Of a stretch of DNA of 64,000 bases, positions 23,898 through 35,044 are shown piece by piece. A program made the translations under genes and the position numbers. The DNA is from Tenebrio molitor (lineage: Eukaryota; Arthropoda; Insecta; Coleoptera; Tenebrionidae). The stretch is from contig NC_091049.1 of the NCBI RefSeq assembly GCF_963966145.1, forward strand, positions 17,422,001 to 17,486,000. Reading direction: 5' to 3'. Below the pieces are notes generated by a model. It saw only the letters and a list, made by a program, of their open reading frames with translations, was not told the DNA's origin and did not search any database. Each line of letters starts with the position of its first letter. Position 1 is the stretch's first letter.

Positions 23898-24736
23898 TAT
23901 TACGACCCAAAAGGCGGGCCGGTCACAAACAGATTTCTGGTGTCCTGATTGCAGTACGGAAGGGAGAAAGAGATGCCAAAGTTCAAAAGACAGCACAACA
24001 TTTATTGGGTCCTGAAATTACAGGGGCGGCTTGCCCGGTCTCTGCACCGCGCAAGGTGCGATATTGCGAGAACTGGTCACTCCACGTTCGGGCTTGGATG
24101 ACGTCGCGTGGTTCAGTGGGGCCGAAGGTGGACAGTAATAATTCATCGGAATGTGTGTGGTAGCCGCCGACGGAGCTCCTCCGGAGTCGGGGCTCGCTTC
24201 CTCCCTGGTTGGGCTTCACTGAGGGGTGTCTCCACGAGGTGGTGCGACTGGAGAACTGTGGTGGAAGTTGAGGGAGTCGTGGGTGTTGAGAAAATTGAGT
24301 CTCGATGGAATGTTGATTGAGACTGAAATAGAGTCCTGGAAAGGAGAGTCCTGCTGGTCGCCTGTGGGAACAGTGAAAATTTTCTAGCTGCGAGAGCCGC
24401 CATTTTGGTTTCGAGGTCGTACTTACTTGCGACGCTAGTACCGAAATGTATCCGTCTTCAACGTTTCCGGTTCCGATCCCTAATTGGTCGCGAGCCTGTC
24501 TTTTCGCCGGTTAATTTAATCGGTCCTTTGACCTTCGCTTCCGAGACGTTATTACACTGAACGCTCGGACACTAATTTTAACTCGGCGAAACGGTACTAC
24601 GTGTTGTTCGGTGGACCTTTACACGGAAAAGAGAACGAGTTCTTCCGTTATCCGTTGCGGGTTTTGCGTCGGCGCTCTTCACTAATTAGTGGGGACGAAT
24701 TTGCGGGTGGTTTTACCGACCGATAAAATCGTCACA
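23898..24736 (-). mobile_element. Solo-LTR-like repeat, copy B
   Basis: The 839-bp block is flanked on both sides by GTAC (23894-23897 and 24737-24740), a 4-bp duplication as produced by Gypsy integrases. On the minus strand it begins TGTGACGATTTTATCGG. It is homologous along its length to 8140-8895. No internal retroelement genes are present, so recombination between LTRs is the likely origin. Confidence 0.72.
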
Positions 24737-24750
24737 GTACCTACCCAATT

Positions 24751-25882
24751 TTACAGAAATTGTTGAAAGTGGCCCCCATTATGTTCTAAACATTTCCTAA
24801 TTCGTTTCTTTTTATTTTCAAAGATATTCTGCAGCATCTGCTGGTCTATAGTATTGCAGCAGTTCCTTATTTCCTCCATAAGTTTCTCCAAAGTGTGCAT
24901 TCTCCTTTTAAAAACTTCATTTTTTAGATGGCCAAATATACAAAAATCTAACGGTGTTAAATCTGGAGAACGTGGGGGAAATTCAGGATTTAATCTATTA
25001 CTGATAATTCTATTGCCATAAAATTGTTGAAGATAAACCAAATTCTCTTGTGTTGTGTGAGCTGTAGCACCGTCGTGTTGAAAGTATCCATTCTGCAATT
25101 CTTCATCATCCAGCTGATTAATAAATATTTCTAAAATTTGTTCCCGGTATCTAGTGGCATTTATAGTTTCATGGAAAAATATCGGTCCAATTAAACGCCT
25201 TCGTGAGACAGCAATCCACACTCCAACCTTTACAGGATGCAATCGGGTTTCTACAAATGCATGTGGATTTTCTGAACTCCATATTCTATAGTTTTGTGAA
25301 TTTACATATCCAGATAAATGAACCCATGCTTCGTCCGAAAAAAAACTGATGTCTAATAATCTGCAAGCAAAGTTAATATTAAAATTGTTTAATTCAATTC
25401 ATCATTACAAACCTGTCATTATTCAAATTGTTTAAAAACCAATTGCAGTATTCTAAGCGCCTCTCAGAATCACCTGGTCGAAGTTCTTGAAGTGTAGTGA
25501 TCTTGTACGGATATAAGTTCAGGTTTTTTCTAACAATTTTTTGGCAAGTGGAAAGTGGTACATCAGCCTGAAGCGATAACTTCCTGAGAGATGTTTTTGG
25601 GCTTTGTTCAATTCGTTGGCGTAAATCTTCAACAATTTCTTCATTGACTGGCGGTCTTCCTACACTTTTACCCTTTTCAACACTTCCAGTTGCCACAAAT
25701 CTATTCACAACCCTTCTAATGTGTGCAATTAAATTTGCTTCCACGATGTTGCAATTTGGAAATTTTGCAAAAAATTCTTCCTTGCAAGCGTTTATCGAGT
25801 AAACCCACTCTCCATTCTGCAGGGTACCATTTCGATAATACGACATCACAATGAAGGTGTTTTGCTCTAGCGATAAAACCAT
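24751..25882 (-). CDS. Transposase, IS630/Tc1/mariner superfamily, DD41D type
   Basis: Two exons, 25882-25413 and 25360-24751, join across a 52-bp GT-AG intron to give 359 residues with no stop. The N-terminus (MVLSLEQNTFIVMSYYRNGT) leads into a DUF4817-like helix-turn-helix. A second DNA-binding helix region includes KSVGRPPVNEEIVEDLRQRI. The catalytic residues are Asp in FFSDEAWVHL, Asp in YFQHDGATAHT and Asp in SPDLTPLDFC. The last two are separated by 41 residues, the spacing known from rosa-like DD41D elements. The third Asp is followed by FGHLKNEVF, the usual C-terminal motif. All three catalytic positions are present, so the protein could be functional, although expression is unknown. 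Confidence 0.88.
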
Positions 25883-26750
25883 TGCGGTTTACTGAAAAGA
25901 TTGCTTATTACTTACTGTAAACGTACGAAAATAACTGTCTTACCTTCGCAACTCCGTAACTTGTTTGTGGTATTATTCACAATTCACGCTTACGCGGAAA
26001 ATCGTTTTAGTCTTGATAAAGACTGTTGAAGAAAATCACAAGGAAAACAACTAAGACACGGAACTCACAACTGAACGAAACTGAGAAACTGACGCTCTGA
26101 CGCTAAAACGTATTTATTTGACATTTGTCATTTGACATCAATGATATCTAATTTACCGGCTTCAACGGCTTGACATAGTTGGGTCAAAAAAAGTATAGAG
26201 CCGCACAATTCCACAGCACTCTTGATATATGTTCTTTTATAGACACTCTGTATAAGTAGTACTTGTATAGCATTATTTTTAAAATAGTAACTACGAAGAT
26301 ACCCGAATATTTATATAGCAGAATTACATTACATTACATTTAGGAAGGGCATACATGATAGAAATACGAGGTGTAAACAACTGATTGACATCCCTAAACA
26401 TAATAAAGAAATTTACAAATCTTCATTTACTTATATGTGTGCTAAATTGTACAATGATTTTAATGAATGTTTTAATTGTAATTCGTATATTGCTTTTCGT
26501 GCTAAGCTCAAACAAACTCTGTCTAAATAAATAACGCCCTGGGCCTTTAAATGGCATTAATGGAAAACAGTTTTCCTTGACTGATTCAGGCCTTTTGTAG
26601 CCGCTGTATTTCATATTTTTGTTCAATAATTTTAAGGTTTTGCTTTGTATTTATTTATTTTATGCTTTTTTTGGATGGCTGCAATAAACATTTATTATTA
26701 TGAAACACTAGATACATTTAAAATATTACAGGTACTTGAAATGTGTATAT

Positions 26751-29700
26751 CGTCGCCTTAAAGTGTTAACCTGCTTAGTCCATTTTATCCAATTTTACAG
26801 GAGAGGCAAAAAACGATTTTGCAACAATTATTGTTGACAACAATTAATAAAATTTATTTTAAATTATGCATTACCAGCATAAAATTAATTCTAGTACTAA
26901 AAATGATAAAAATTATGATTATAATTGTATTTTTTAGTATTTTTTTGGAGATAACAGTTTATCAATATTTTAAATTGGTTTAATATTGGACTTAGCAGTT
27001 TTGGTGCAATGAAACACGCCCTAGGTATTTTATACGCCAAGTAACTTTATTAATATTCTAGATAGGTTAAGTATGAAAAAAAGAAAGATTACATTTCTAT
27101 TCATGGGGAAGATCATCATAAAATTTGTGGTAGTCTACTGGCAAAGTTTTCTTAATTGCTTGAAGGTCTTCATATTTTTTAGCGGTTATTTTACGTCTTT
27201 CTGTGTATAGCTGCTTCAGTTGTTCCCAAGAATGTGTCTTAATTTTGGTGTTTTTCCGTTGAGGAATTCTTTTCCATTCATCAACGAAGCTGGCTTTGTA
27301 ATAAATTTCACCTTCAGGTGTGTACCTCAAAGCACGAATGTCTGTGACTTTCAAATCACCTTTACCTCTTCCTGGACGGATTGTTTTATAACGCTGAATT
27401 GGGTCAAAATTTAAAAAAAAATCATGCGTCAAGTATTTTACTTGGTAGGGTGCAGGTTTCTTTCTTGCCTTCTGACATATAGGTACATAATCCGCTGGTA
27501 GATTAATAATTTTATCTTTGAGATTTCGTTCGATTGTCGCGTGAACCGAGTCGACTTCCATCTGTGTGTGGCCAGGTTCAAGGTATTTTTGTTCTATTAC
27601 TATGTTATGAGCAACTGCTACGTTTAATAACACATTGGCCATAAGAGCGTTTCGATTTTGGTACCCGCAACCATCTGTGTACATTATAATAGTGCTCCTT
27701 TCATCAGTATCTGCTGGCATGTTGAGTAATATCTTCTGTTCAATAAAATACATCCAAATACTTGAAAATTCCTCAGCACCAAGGCCTCCTTCACACTCAT
27801 TCCACACAAAACAATAAGCATTGGAATTCACCAAGTTGTAGAAACACAGATTGTGTACTTGAAGCTTTGTTTTGTAGTATAGTGTGGAAACTTTTGATTT
27901 TGGAGCCATTAACACAGCTTGTAAGTCTGCTGTAAAAACGTATTTTCGCTCCTTTTTATCCTTTTCCTTTTCTTCCCTTGCCTCCATTTTCCTTTGTACG
28001 TGCCTATTAAATTCATCTTCCAAAACTTGCCCCATTCTATAGCTAACACACTTCTCACATTCATCTTTTTTAGGGCGGAAAAGTGCAAAGTTTTTTTCAT
28101 CAAAAGCTTTAGAGAACGATGCTATCGAAAGAGGCTCTTGTTTTTTTGCTTTGCACCAGTCTTTGACATAAAATTCGTAAACACTCTGCCGGGATTGCCA
28201 TTCAGCCAGAAGATATTTTTTTTGAGATGTTGATCTACAATAGTGTGACTCCATAACTGGTAAAGTATCTAAAAATTGGAACAGGCACTCGTGACGATCT
28301 TTGAAAGGTTCCATTCCACTAGTTGACTGGCGTAGTATACTTGGAGTACGTGTCCCGAAAGAACTCTTCCAGTGAAGAATTGTCCATCGTCCAATCACGA
28401 GAGTATTAATGAACATGGTCCGGCAGACCCTGAGACATTCTTCTTGTACTCGTAGAAAATATTCTAAGGATTGTCCTCTTTTTGTTTCGTTTTCTTGTTT
28501 TCGGTTTCGGTGCCTTTTAGTTGGTACGGATTTAACCTGATTATTAATAACAACTTTTTTTTCGCCCCATGACATTTGCCAAAATGACTTAAAAATACGC
28601 TGTCTTTCGTGTTCATTGATTAAAGAACATTTCATAATACCTCGTTGTTTTGATTTACATTTGCATCTTGGTTTCATAACCCGCGGCTCTTTAGGCTTGT
28701 CATAGCACCATTTTCCATCTTGTTTCGTTCTACCACAATAACGTTTACCACTTTCTCTTAGTTTTTTGTTTTTCTCGCTACACCATGTTGACTCCTGAAC
28801 TTGGAAGCGTTTTTTACGTTTTTTACTTTTTTTTGGATATCCATCTGAAGATGAAATCGAATCCGTGTCCGAATATGGAACCAAATTCTTATTGATTTCG
28901 CTACCATCAGATATTTCTGACATCGTTGATTCTATAGGATAAATTTGGGATTGTTCTTGTCCTTCAGGGTAGTTCACTTGACAAGGAAGCTCTATTATGA
29001 TATCATTTAATAATGGAACATGCTGTGTTTGAACATCTTGGAAGTCAAAATCGCTACGGGTGGGCAGAAAGTCTACAAAATTTATTTCGACGTTTTGGAC
29101 AACTTCAAGATTATTGTTTGATTCGTTTGCTTCCCCCGTGGATTGAATTATCGTAACAGCTTCATCTGCATTCAATTTTATGTTTTCGTTAAAATTATTA
29201 TATTCAGTTACATGCACTTGTTCATTTTCTTCAAAGTTGTGAGCGTTTCTTGTTGGTTTGGTTACCATTTCTAACATTCGTTTAGCACGTGACATCTGGA
29301 ATTAAAAACCTTAATTCAGGACTAAGTACTAAACAGGCTCAATTTTTATCATTAATCAAAAATATTTCGCGAAACTCATCAACTACACAAATTTCTGGAT
29401 TAATAATAATTAGACAAGAAACTTTATTAAAATAGGCAGTAAGTTGGTGAAAAGCTGCTATATTCCAGTTATTCAAAAATAATAAAGCGGAAATACTGAC
29501 AAGTCCCTTTGTGAAAATAAACATGATTTTAACCCTAATTTATTGGCACAATTCACAATTAAACTTGACAACAATTATTCAATAATTCCAAAAGTAGACT
29601 TACCTTTAACACAACAGTTAAATGACCACAAAGAATGGTAAAAACTGACAGTATTTCACACAAACCCGCGGCGCGTTCCTGTGACGTCTAGATTTTCGAG

Positions 29701-29919
29701 GCAAAATGCATGGTTGCCAAGGACTTGGCTGTTTTACGCGGTAAAACAAGGCGGCCGGACTTAGCTGGTATACACATCATGCAATATTTCAGTTTTCAGA
29801 GGCAAAATCGGACTTAACTGTTTAACGAATCCAAAGAGTTTAATACAATTTGTATGTTGATGATAAAAACTCATTTTTACATAAAAGTGGACTTAGCAGG
29901 TTAACACTTTAAGGCGACG
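26751..29919 (-). mobile_element. 3.17 kb DNA transposon with intact 732-aa gene
   Basis: Inverted ends of about 36 bp start CGTCGCCTTAAAGTGTTAAC and continue through CCTGCTWAGTCCA. An ATAT duplication flanks the element (26747-26750 and 29920-29923). Near both ends a subterminal motif GGACTTAGC or GGACTTAAC recurs (about 26989, 29767, 29811 and 29889, plus its complement near 26770), perhaps transposase-binding sites. A single long gene occupies the middle. The insertion splits a small MITE, so it is among the youngest layers here. Confidence 0.85.
27097..29295 (-). CDS. Putative DDE-type transposase, unassigned superfamily
   Basis: A single uninterrupted frame of 732 residues starts MSRAKRMLEMVTKPTRNAHN. 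Residues 1-190 are acidic to basic and low in structure. Next is a Cys-rich basic segment with YCGRTKQDGKWCYDK and CKCKSKQRGIMKC. A Cys/Lys motif KKDECEKCVSYRMG lies near residue 410. The likely catalytic core holds FTADLQAVLMAPKS (Asp), IIMYTDGCGYQNRNALMANV (Asp) and EPGHTQMEVDSVHATIERNL (several acidic residues). A splice acceptor (TTCCAG) lies directly before the ATG, so a non-coding 5' exon is possible. Related long proteins with the same motifs occur in many animals as transposon genes. Sola-like is my best guess for the superfamily, with low certainty. Confidence 0.8.
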   Translation of the reverse strand: MSRAKRMLEMVTKPTRNAHNFEENEQVHVTEYNNFNENIKLNADEAVTIIQSTGEANESNNNLEVVQNVEINFVDFLPTRSDFDFQDVQTQHVPLLNDIIIELPCQVNYPEGQEQSQIYPIESTMSEISDGSEINKNLVPYSDTDSISSSDGYPKKSKKRKKRFQVQESTWCSEKNKKLRESGKRYCGRTKQDGKWCYDKPKEPRVMKPRCKCKSKQRGIMKCSLINEHERQRIFKSFWQMSWGEKKVVINNQVKSVPTKRHRNRKQENETKRGQSLEYFLRVQEECLRVCRTMFINTLVIGRWTILHWKSSFGTRTPSILRQSTSGMEPFKDRHECLFQFLDTLPVMESHYCRSTSQKKYLLAEWQSRQSVYEFYVKDWCKAKKQEPLSIASFSKAFDEKNFALFRPKKDECEKCVSYRMGQVLEDEFNRHVQRKMEAREEKEKDKKERKYVFTADLQAVLMAPKSKVSTLYYKTKLQVHNLCFYNLVNSNAYCFVWNECEGGLGAEEFSSIWMYFIEQKILLNMPADTDERSTIIMYTDGCGYQNRNALMANVLLNVAVAHNIVIEQKYLEPGHTQMEVDSVHATIERNLKDKIINLPADYVPICQKARKKPAPYQVKYLTHDFFLNFDPIQRYKTIRPGRGKGDLKVTDIRALRYTPEGEIYYKASFVDEWKRIPQRKNTKIKTHSWEQLKQLYTERRKITAKKYEDLQAIKKTLPVDYHKFYDDLPHE

Positions 29920-30013
29920 ATATGTATATTTTTCTACCACATTTTATTACAAATTTTAAACTGTAGTTCTAAAAATTCAAAAAAAAAATCCCTATTCATT
30001 TTTGCCTACTTTA

Positions 30014-30644
30014 ATTTAAAACACATTATAGTTACCTGTTGTTTATTGATGATGGCTAATTTATTCCAAATTTTAAATAAATTTGTAACGCTTTTTCTTA
30101 AAAAATTCAAATAGAAAAATTTCTAACAAATCAGCGCAAATTTGAGTAGGACCGGTTTCAAAAATTTCAAAAAACTTATCTTCGTTCCCGTACATATTTT
30201 ACTAAGGTGATTTTGGCTAAAATTTTTTAGAACAACGCATACTATCACATGTTAAAAGGAACGCTTCAACTTCGAAAACACCCTGTACCTACCTATATTA
30301 TATTTAACTCTGAACATAGCCCATACTTAGTCCTTACGTTCAGTTAAAAAAAACACAGGTCAATGAATGTATGTAATCATGTAACAATGTTCAATCTATA
30401 CCAATCCTTAAGGATATAGGACATACGGTATGTCTTAAGGGCGAGGTTACCGGTAGGATTTGGTAAAGACAAAATTGGATAAGGATTAAATTGATTATTT
30501 TGCTATAGGTAGGTACACAATAACAAATTTTCAGAATATAAAAATATTTCAGGTCTCATTAACCTCCTGGGGCGTTGCGACGCAATTAATCCATTAATAA
30601 ATAAATGACACTGACAAGAAACGCTAAAAATCCTCCTTTTAGTA
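30014..30644. other. Intergenic, nothing identified
   Basis: AT-rich sequence. A CACCCTGTA motif near 30281 again looks like one MITE end without a partner. Short repeats of TTAAGGATATAGGACATA type near 30408-30440 form a small imperfect palindrome. Confidence 0.35.
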
Positions 30645-31321
30645 ATAGTCCAGTCAATATAAACATTCGACCTTGCAAAAGGTCATGTAGTTCTGATTTT
30701 TTAATATGTTCTTTGGACCTCAGCCAAGAGTAAAAAACTAAATTTGCCACTTCGAAACACTTGTGCGCGCTGCGTGGTAGCCGAAGAACAGCAAAATTTT
30801 CGCACTATTTTCAGTTTTTGCTTAATATCTCTTAAGATATGAGTCTAACAGAAAAAGTTAAAGTTATCTTTTTTAAACTAGATTAAATTCACTTCAGTTT
30901 GAGGTCCAAGCAAACTTTGTACGTCCAGCAGTTTCCGAGATACAGCTCTTCACAAATTGGGTATTTTTTCCAAGAAGTGAAATTTTTTTGTTTATTTCTA
31001 ATTTTTTATTAAATATCGTCAAAAATACTCGGGCCATGAGAAAAGTCAAAGGCAATGAACTTGAAGCGTATTTATTTAGCTGTAAACTGAGATCTGATGG
31101 GCAGCTGCAGGTCCAATGCTTCTCTAAAAAGTGGCATAACCGAAAACCTCGAAAAAGGGAATTTGGAAAAAATAAATGAAAACAAGTTTTCAGCGCATCA
31201 AACATCACGTGTAGGGCCTAAACCGATCAAATAAGTTATTTTAACCTAATTTAGTATGTGTGGTTAACAACTTGAAGGGAGTCTCTGAAGTCGGTGGAGA
31301 AATACTGCCCTTAGCGCCAGA

Positions 31322-31980
31322 CTTGTTCTGATTGTATGGAAAATCATCAACTACCCCAAGTATGCTCCTTTGGAACGGGTTCGTTAAGCAGGTGACAAGT
31401 GGTCTTGATTTTTATGGCTCAAAAATTATTTTCCTCTCATTTATCCGCACCCCACCTACTTATTACGATACAGTGTTCATATCACCTTTTGAAGCCAATG
31501 AGAGAAGTAAAGGTCATTTTCAAAAAACCTGCTTCGTTACTTTTGATCAACCACTGTTCTTTAAGGCCAGAGATATTGTTGAGGGTGGCCAACATTCTGA
31601 GTTAAGCTGCGTGGTTGTGAGGCTTGGAGAGTTCCATCTCCTCATGTCATTCATGGGTTGTATCGGTGCAATAATGGCAGGGAGTTGCTTGAAGGCGCTA
31701 TTTATGACTATTTATACAGATCACAGGCTTGGACAAGATGCTGAATGGTCATGCCTATTCACGAGCTGTACGAGCACACATTTTGACTAATCTGATCTAG
31801 GCTGGCATTATTTTGGATGAGGTAGACTTGACTGGGAAAGAAAGAGCCGAAACTGAGAATAAGCTACGTGAGAGTGAGAGCCAAATCCTAAGTGCCAAAT
31901 TCAAAACTGCATTGCATAATTTGGAATGTAATCAAAGCTATGGGACCAATATTTTCACACGTCTACTCCCGTAAAACTAT
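31322..31980 (+). pseudogene. Relic of an unidentified mobile-element protein
   Basis: A plus-strand frame from about 31322 to 31790 reads PPTYYDTVFISPFEANERSK, then CFVTFDQPLFFKARDIVEGG and VVVRLGEFHLLMSFMGCIGA. After a frameshift it continues as AGIILDEVDLTGKERAETEN. I remember similar VTFDQPLY...RLGGFH...MSF proteins from repeats in several animal genomes but cannot name the family. A further piece with SGLAHVRGISSSELAQWTVK is at about 34180-34270. All pieces are within the foldback element. Confidence 0.5.
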
Positions 31981-32024
31981 TCATCCAGGCAGAGCGTCAG
32001 GGTGATTAAGAACCTTCACCTGTA

Positions 32025-32725
32025 CCGGGTGGGGCATCGTATACGCGCACGCGAGAAATCGCGACTTCTAATTAAATAAAATTGTCGAAATTTTTCAGAC
32101 TTACCTGGCTATTGGTAAGGTACATTTCATAATTTTTTGATAATTTTTCACTTACAAACAAAGCCAAAAAAAAAATTAAAATGCAAATTTCAACCAAAAA
32201 GTCAAATTCTGATTTTTATACTAACCTACCCAGATTCACTTCCTACAATTATTTACGAAATCTACGGAAAAAAATACCAATTAGATTTTTATTTATGACC
32301 TGCTACTTGTGCTGTCGTAAATTTAGGTGACAATGGAAACTGTCAATTTTATGCCAAAAAGGTTTAAAACGGTCGGCTATACCTTTGTTGGGAAATTATA
32401 CCATTGTGCCGTAAATCACCCGTCTGATTTACGTTTAAATAAAAAAGCGAATTATTTAGCTAACCAAGTCAAAATTTGTAATTGTGCCACCAGGGTTTGA
32501 TGGGCTAGCAGATACAGATTCATTTAGTGTAAAAATTTTATAGGTAAATTAACAGTTAATTTCAGAAAACTAATAAAACTGTTACGGCCTTATTTATTAA
32601 CAATTTTTTTTTTTTAATTCTCAAATATACCTTATCAATAATTAGTCACCTATATAAAATTTCGCCAATTTTAATTAATTAGAAGTCGCGATTTCTCGCG
32701 TGCGCGTATACGATGCCCCACCCGG
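32025..32725. mobile_element. TA-flanked MITE with ~50-bp inverted ends
   Basis: The ends are inverted copies of CCGGGTGGGGCATCGTATAC followed by GCGCACGCGAGAAATCGCGA. TA lies at 32023-32024 and 32726-32727. The 701-bp AT-rich interior has no long frame. It is inserted into the giant foldback. Confidence 0.88.
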
Positions 32726-33549
32726 TATACTATCGATAAAATGCTACCTTGTTTTCATTCAGTTGGTCACTATTTCTTCACAAAGAGTGCCCACTTATAT
32801 TTGCAAGATATGATGGCTCTAGAACAGCGGATGGATCCAACTGAGTTTAAGATATTCATAGAACAAAATTTTATAGTGGAACCAGAAATATAGTGTTTTT
32901 ATGAGGGATGGAGTACATTAACTTGAGAGGGTCAGTTATGGCAGGGCAATAATCTTCTGGCACTCGTCGCGCGACTGGGCTCTACCTACCTTTGTCTCCG
33001 ATGGTCCATTTTCAGACGGCTCAAAAACATCTGTCATAGAAGATTTATAACTCTCTTCAAGTTGGTAAAGTCCTCGTCAAGAAATAGTCAATTCTGACTT
33101 AAATTGTAAATCATTTTACAATAGGACAGCAAAGCGCCTTATAACAACCATAAACAATTTCTAATTTTATTGCCCCTTTGTCGTACAGTGCCGACTCAAG
33201 GAAGGGCAAGCATCAGGTATATTTAGCAACTCATACTTAGAGAAAGTCTACCTAAAGCATTTGTTCAAGGAATTTTGTCTTCAGTTGTCGTTTGATTTTC
33301 GTACACTGCGAATAGAAATATTTTGAATTCCCACAATAAAAAGAGTGTATTTTTCAACTTATAACCTGTGTTTAAATATGTGGCGTCCTTTTGGAGAGAA
33401 CTACGAGAAGGAGGAGATGGTCGACGTTGAAACAATTTTTGATAATAACGAGGGAAATGAAAGTAAAAACATATAGATAAGGGTGTATATTTTAATGCCA
33501 AACTATAACAGCGGTACCTGTAATTTTTACAGCAGGACTGAAAAAGAAA

Positions 33550-33741
33550 CATAGGAAGCATTACTCTAACGATGCTAAAGAAATTATAAGAAATGTCTAC
33601 AAACATTTATTAGAATCGGGATGTAAAGCTGTCGGTAAAAAAACAGCCCGATTAACGGGAATCAACGAAATCACCGTTTCAAAAATTTGGAACAGAAACC
33701 CGGAAAATTTGGAAAGGAAAAAAAAGGGAATTAAAAGATAG
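33550..33741 (+). pseudogene. Transposase helix-turn-helix relic
   Basis: A short plus-strand frame reads HYSNDAKEIIRNVYKHLLES, then GKKTARLTGINEITVSKIWN, and stops near 33741. This pattern (a conserved helix, then TA.LTG...TVS.I) is seen at the N-terminus of many insect DDE_3-type transposases. It lies near the centre of the foldback, so it may be what is left of the protein that moved the family. Confidence 0.5.
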
Positions 33742-35044
33742 CAATTACTCTGCAGCTGAATTGGATGCAATTAGGGATATCATATATCAAGTAATTCGGA
33801 GATTATTATTTAAAAATACATAATACATACATAATAAGAAAGTGAGTGTGAAAACACAGCAAAACGCAATATTTACCTGATGTTTGTCCTTCCTTGAGTC
33901 GGCATTGCACAACAAAGGGGCAATAAAATTAGAGGGTATAATGGAATAATTTATGGTAGTTATAAGATGGTTGGCTGTGGTATTGTAAAATGATTTACAA
34001 TTTAAGTCAAAATTGACTATTTCTTGAGGAGGACTTTAATAAAAGTGACCCCAAAATTGTAAAAGAAATTATCGACCAGAGTCCATAAAAACACTATATT
34101 TCTGGTTCCACTTTACAATCCGCCGATCCGATAAATTTTGGCCCGGCCTATGGTCAGATTTGATTGCTGATGTGGTTTATGAAAAGCTACAGTGGATTGG
34201 CACATGTGCGTGGAATTTCCAGCAGTGAGCTAGCACAGTGGACCGTAAAAATGGGGTTCATAATAAACATACTTGTTTAAGCCAGAACATGTACCCGCCG
34301 GAGCTCAAATTAAAGCGCGCCAATGAATGAGAGGAAAATAATTCTTGGTCGATCAAAATCAAGACCACTTGTCAACTGTTCCATGAACCCGTTCCAAACC
34401 AGCATACTTGGGGTGTTCGATAATTTTCCATACAGAACAAGTCTGGCGCTCAGGGCAGTATTTCTCCACCAACTTCACAGACTCTCTTCAAGTTGTTAAC
34501 CACACATACTAAATTACGTTAAAATAACTTTCGAGGTTTTCGGTTACTTTACACTTTTTAGAGAAGCATTGGACCTGCAGCTGCCCGTCAGATCTCAATT
34601 TAAAGCTAAATAAATACACTTCAAGTTCATTGCCCATGACTTTTCTCATGGGGCGAGTATTTTTGACAATATTTAATAAAATAAGAGACGTAAACAAAAA
34701 AATTTCACTTCGTGGAAAAAATACCCAATTTTTAAAAAGCTCTATCTCGGAAACTGCTGCATCCACAAAGTTTGCTTGGGCCTCAAATTGTAGCGAATTT
34801 AATCTAGTTTAAAAAAGATAACTTCAACTTTTTCTGTGAGACTCATACTCGTATCTTAGGAGATATTGAGCAAAAACTGAAAATAGTGCAAAAATTTTCC
34901 TGTTCTTTGGCTACCACGCAGCGCGCACAAGTCTTTCGAAGTTGCAAATTTGGTGTTTTACTCTTGGCTGAGATCCAAACAACATATTAAAAAATCAGAA
35001 CTACATGACCTTTTGCAAGGTCGGACCCTTTTTTATGTTTATAT

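Larger units (their letters stand above)
23512..26250 (-). mobile_element. DD41D-type transposon with intact transposase
   Basis: The ends are inverted copies of about 40 bp beginning CAGAGTGTCTATAAAAGAAC and continuing to CAAGAGTGCTGTGGAA. TA is at 23510-23511 and 26251-26252. The element carries a complete two-exon transposase on the minus strand. It also contains a later solo-LTR insertion at 23898-24736 on the 3' side of that gene. It lies within the reverse transcriptase of a LINE. Confidence 0.87.
22680..26701 (+). mobile_element. 5'-truncated LINE, split by a DD41D transposon
   Basis: The first part (22680-23511) encodes a reverse transcriptase: KLKYSGFSIDTIDWVNSYL, NGVPQGSILAPLLFVIY and the catalytic YYADD, then LGVIIDNIDLSMSSHVSSIC. 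A frameshift near 23250 leads to NYCLIFYGSFLTKSEFYRLQ. The protein is cut at about 23509 and resumes after 26251 with HDRNTRCKQLIDIPKHNKEI and SKLYN-like FTYMCAKLYNDF, the usual C-terminus of these enzymes. The 3' end is an AATAAACATTTATTATTAT tail near 26685-26701. The start is truncated inside the reverse transcriptase. Confidence 0.8.
22603..30005. mobile_element. Small MITE split twice by later insertions
   Basis: Three separate pieces together match the uninterrupted MITE at 58688-58910 (opposite orientation). They are 22603-22680, about 26702-26750 and about 29924-30005. The outer ends are inverted copies of GGCAAAAATGAATAGGGA. The first break is a LINE insertion and the second is the 3.17 kb DNA transposon. 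The MITE is therefore the oldest layer of the nest. Confidence 0.75.

Noticed and set aside
26751..29919. TTAA-type duplication (piggyBac-like) reading of the element ends
   Set aside because: CCTTAA occurs at both ends, but the inverted match continues outwards through CGTCGCC, so the true ends are outside TTAA and the duplication is ATAT.
31332..31790. Considered as a host gene exon
   Set aside because: It lies in a foldback whose arms partly repeat it in inverted form, and it breaks after 31790; a mobile-element relic is simpler.
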